A stretch of DNA of 64,000 bases from Phascolomyces articulosus. Lineage: Eukaryota > Mucoromycota > Mucoromycetes > Mucorales > Lichtheimiaceae. The translations under genes were made by a program, and so were the position numbers. The stretch spans positions 372,001-436,000 of the forward strand of contig JAIXMP010000010.1 in assembly GCA_025677815.1 (NCBI GenBank). The letters are read 5' to 3'. Below the pieces are notes generated by a model. That model made no database searches. It was not told the origin of the DNA and saw nothing but the letters and a program-made list of their open reading frames with translations. Positions 61,339 through 64,000 of this stretch are shown one piece after another (the first letter of the stretch is position 1; each line of letters opens with the position of its first letter).

Positions 61339-63004
61339 TATTGCGGCACAGTTGTTGTATGTATTAATCGGTAAATGATAGAAGCTAGTTTGCAATGATA
61401 AGTTTGATTTTTTATTCTGCTGGATATAAATGTACTTTCTCTTTCTATTTCAAAATTGAAAAAAAAATCACGTAACTAAACAAAACAGAATCGCTATTTT
61501 TTGAAAGCTGATGGAAAAAAGTTGAACTCCCATGTAATTCTTTGAAGGTGTTCTTACCAAATCTCAGGTCGGTGAAACAGCAAACAAACATGTTGACAGG
61601 GGTACAAACAGCTGAAAGTATGCTTTTTGTTTGTTTATGATTTTGAAACATCAAGTTACCAAACATTAACTTTCTTTAGTTGTTGTCACCGGCACCAACA
61701 TACTGGAATCAATATAAAAAATTTTCATGCATGGAGTATAGGCTGATTGAACATCATTCAACAATTTTCAGAAAAATTATTTTTATTTGGCATCCTCGAG
61801 CTATATTACAGTTATTATAATTCTCATTTTTTGATCATGTTATATGCAAGGTGAAAGCAATGAAGTGTGCTAATCATCCTATAAATTCTATTATAGTATT
61901 ACCGTCATACTTGAGATTTTCTTATTATATAACAAGGTTGAACGATTTATTTCAAGCATGGATATGTGATTTTGGAAGATTATATATTTTGGGCTACACT
62001 GAAAAAATTGGCTTCAAAAATATGACATCTAGCATGCTTCTGAAATTCTCGAGTATTGCTGTTTCTATTACTATCGTCTGAATAAAATGATACGTATCAA
62101 ATGGTATATATACTGATGAAGATGAGGAATGGATGAGAAAGAAATGGATGGTAATAGATGATAAATCTGATAGGTCCTTTTTAACAGAAATTAAAAAAGG
62201 ACATTCCTTACTTTCGTATTCACTTCTCCCTCTTGGCTAACAACTGTAGTGGTAGTTATTGTTTTATCCCTTCTTTTTCCATTTCTACATATCAGTCCCT
62301 ATTTATCGATAGTAATGATACCTTATCCGAAACTGATCCACAAAATTTTGATCGAAAAAGCTTATTTATATGACAGCATCAAGATCAGCGGAATTAATGT
62401 TTTGGTAGGCTGCTGGAAAACGAGTCTTTCTCCCTTATATTTTGCATTCTTCAGCACCACCATTTAATCACAACAACAATATCATCAACATCTTTAAATT
62501 TAAACTTTAATTCATATCTTCCCATTAAAAGAACAAGTTTCTCTTTAGACGTTATGTTCAATGATTCAATATATTCAATGACACTTCATTACACGCATCC
62601 ATATAAAAATGTATGTAAAAATTATATGGAGAGAGACTGGTTATATTCGAAAAAAATGTAAATACAACTATGTAAAAAAAAAAAAAGATATGGAGAGGGG
62701 CTAAAGGAGGGGCTGGTGTTTAATGGCTATACTCCAAAAAAATCTGTTTGTACAAATATGTAAAAATGTGTATATATAAATGGTTATATTCTAAAAAAAA
62801 ATGCTTGTGCAAAAAATCATTAGGGGGACGATTTGATGAAAACGACAGAACCAATTTTTTTTTATACAATAGCTGATTATTGATATAAAGTATTGTTTTG
62901 ACATAAATCCCCAGGAACACACTCCAACGTCGATTTTATGAAAACTGCGTCTCATCAGACGCAGTTTTCATTTATTTTTGAAACCCTCTATTCATCGGAA
63001 GTTG
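61339..63004. other. 1.7-kb intergenic region with a perfect hairpin near its right end
   Basis: The kinase promoter lies at the left. No coding series was supported on either strand. AT-rich simple sequence is frequent. The right end, adjacent to the nuclease-like gene, contains a perfect inverted repeat at 62938-62971. Confidence 0.5.
62938..62971. repeat. Perfect 15-bp hairpin, 4-base loop
   Basis: The arms ATGAAAACTGCGTCT (62938-62952) and AGACGCAGTTTTCAT (62957-62971) flank the loop CATC. It starts about 34 bp beyond the stop codon of the partial gene at 63005. It could be a transcript 3' hairpin or the end of a mobile element. Confidence 0.9.
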
Positions 63005-63696
63005 TCACGTTGGTGTCTGCGCCTGGCAAATAAAATCGTCAATTGTTTTGATAGAATTCATTACAATCGCCTAAGATTTTATATATCGGCAATGAGTGAA
63101 AAAAGCAAGAAAAGAATATCCAGGTAAACACAGTATCTTTATACACTCCGCCTACTTCCCATTTCCTTCCCGATTCCCTCTGCAACACTCTTACCTTGGA
63201 TTGAAATGTCAGTTGGAGGGTAGAAAGAAGTTCAGCATAAACGAGATTCGGATTTTTAGGTAATTGATAGACATCATTTTCCAATACACGACATACGTAT
63301 CCATCTGGTGAATCTAAGGCACCCATCTTCATTCTTAATGCTAATACAATAAAAATTCTACGTTAAGACCCTATCTTGATATTCAATAATACACACCGTT
63401 AAAAACTAGCAAGATAGTTACCTGTGTTATGAAAGCAAACTATTTTCAAATGATGTACTGTTCCAAAATCATTCATTACACATTCAGCTACCATACAGAA
63501 CATGTCTTTCATTGTCTTTGGTGAATGGAGTTGTGTTTCAATGATTACTTTTGTTGTACTACTTGGATCGTCAATTTTTCCTAGTTCAGAGCAACCGAAT
63601 TCAATATTGTCCTTGAGTAGCACGAGGTCAGGTCGTGATGATGCTTTTTTACGTGAAATTTCTCCAAGGTCATCGACACAACGATTTGGATTGTTG
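63005..63696 (-). CDS. 3' part of an orphan gene with PD-(D/E)XK-like spacing (5' end not resolved)
   Basis: Three exons in transcript order: 63696-63422, 63340-63195, 63070-63005, joined in frame and ending at TGA (63005-63007); about 162 residues. The first exon contains SSRPDLVLLKDNIEFGCSELGK, i.e. RPD, then E-x4-E-x2-K after a short hydrophobic strand. This spacing resembles the PD-(D/E)XK nuclease core. The end, VYAELLSTLQLTFQSKAIVMNSIKT, is helical. Upstream of 63696 the frame meets stops and no ATG exon fits the required phase (2). The 5' part therefore lies beyond the window, behind a longer intron, or is lost. It looks like a member of an expanded Mucorales-type orphan family, possibly distantly related to the gene in the 25-29 kb element. 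Function uncertain. Confidence 0.5.
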
Positions 63697-64000
63697 CTGT
63701 GGTGTAATAGAAATAATTATTACGTGGCATTTTAGAAAGGATGATCATCTCTGATTAGTGGTCCGCGTATTTTGCCTTCGGACTGGTCTTAATCATGTAT
63801 TGAATTAATGGATTATACACCATCTATCATGTCGTCAGAATAACTCTTGTATGAATAATCACAATAATATAGTAACTCATATGCATATACTAAGCACACA
63901 AAACGTTTGCAGGACATTTAGCAATTGTATATCCCGTTATTATCAATTATGAGTTTTTATTATTATTTCTGTTCGTGATTTAGTCCATTTCATCACCTCC
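63697..64000. other. Window end, unresolved 5' flank of the orphan gene
   Basis: AT-rich sequence. A minus-strand ATG near 63797 opens a 13-codon frame that stops without a usable donor, so no first exon could be assigned. Confidence 0.4.

Overview
The window is AT-rich eukaryotic nuclear DNA with many short GT-AG introns (about 50-250 nt, a few GC-AG), pyrimidine-rich promoters, Gln/Ser/Thr-rich disordered protein tails and compact spacing. Gene content (eEF2, uL22, NSA2, an importin-7-type karyopherin, a Spo14-type phospholipase D, a Swa2-type auxilin, an Ecl1-family factor) fits a fungus. The gene style, plus two lineage-type orphan genes, suggests an early-diverging Mucoromycota (Mucorales-like) genome. 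That placement is inference. No rRNA, tRNA or CRISPR array was recognised.

Layout. 1-10 kb: a Gln/His-rich protein with an integrase-type H2C2 zinc finger (+), convergent with a large PX-PH phospholipase D (-) that uses two six-base microexons. The phospholipase shares a short divergent promoter with an importin-7-like karyopherin (10.8-14.7 kb, +). 16.8 kb: a small secreted eight-cysteine protein. 17.8-22.5 kb: an F-box/LRR protein with a very long disordered tail. 22.6-23.7 kb: ribosomal protein uL22 (-).

25.46-29.71 kb is a mobile element of about 4.25 kb. It has ~396-bp, nearly identical terminal inverted repeats, each carrying four GTGTCG sites at exact 23-bp spacing, an intact seven-exon gene of unknown function, and a 458-bp internal direct repeat. 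After a long intergenic stretch come an Ecl1-family lifespan regulator (33 kb), an MFS transporter of the vacuolar basic amino acid type (34.5-36.8 kb), a UBA-TPR-J auxilin (37.2-40.1 kb, -), a membrane-anchored nucleotide pyrophosphatase/phosphodiesterase (41.1-43.2 kb, -), a small conserved-looking unknown protein (43.5-44.2 kb), a Tma17/Adc17-like protein (45 kb, -), a pepsin-type aspartic protease (46-47.8 kb), a TatD-like metal hydrolase (48-49 kb), and at 49.4-51.3 kb (-) a protein with thirteen tau/MAP2/MAP4-type tubulin-binding repeats.

The last part holds eEF2 (52.9-56.5 kb, -), whose start seems to need a two-nucleotide microexon, NSA2 (58.2-59.3 kb), an atypical protein kinase (59.4-61.3 kb, -), a perfect 15-bp hairpin at 62.95 kb, and the 3' part of a gene with PD-(D/E)XK-like spacing.

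The genes are mostly unrelated housekeeping functions. Loose themes are translation and ribosome assembly (uL22, NSA2, eEF2), membrane traffic and lipid signalling (phospholipase D, auxilin) and cytoskeleton (the tau-like protein). Exon models were built by hand from splice consensus, reading-frame continuity and family knowledge. UTRs were not defined.
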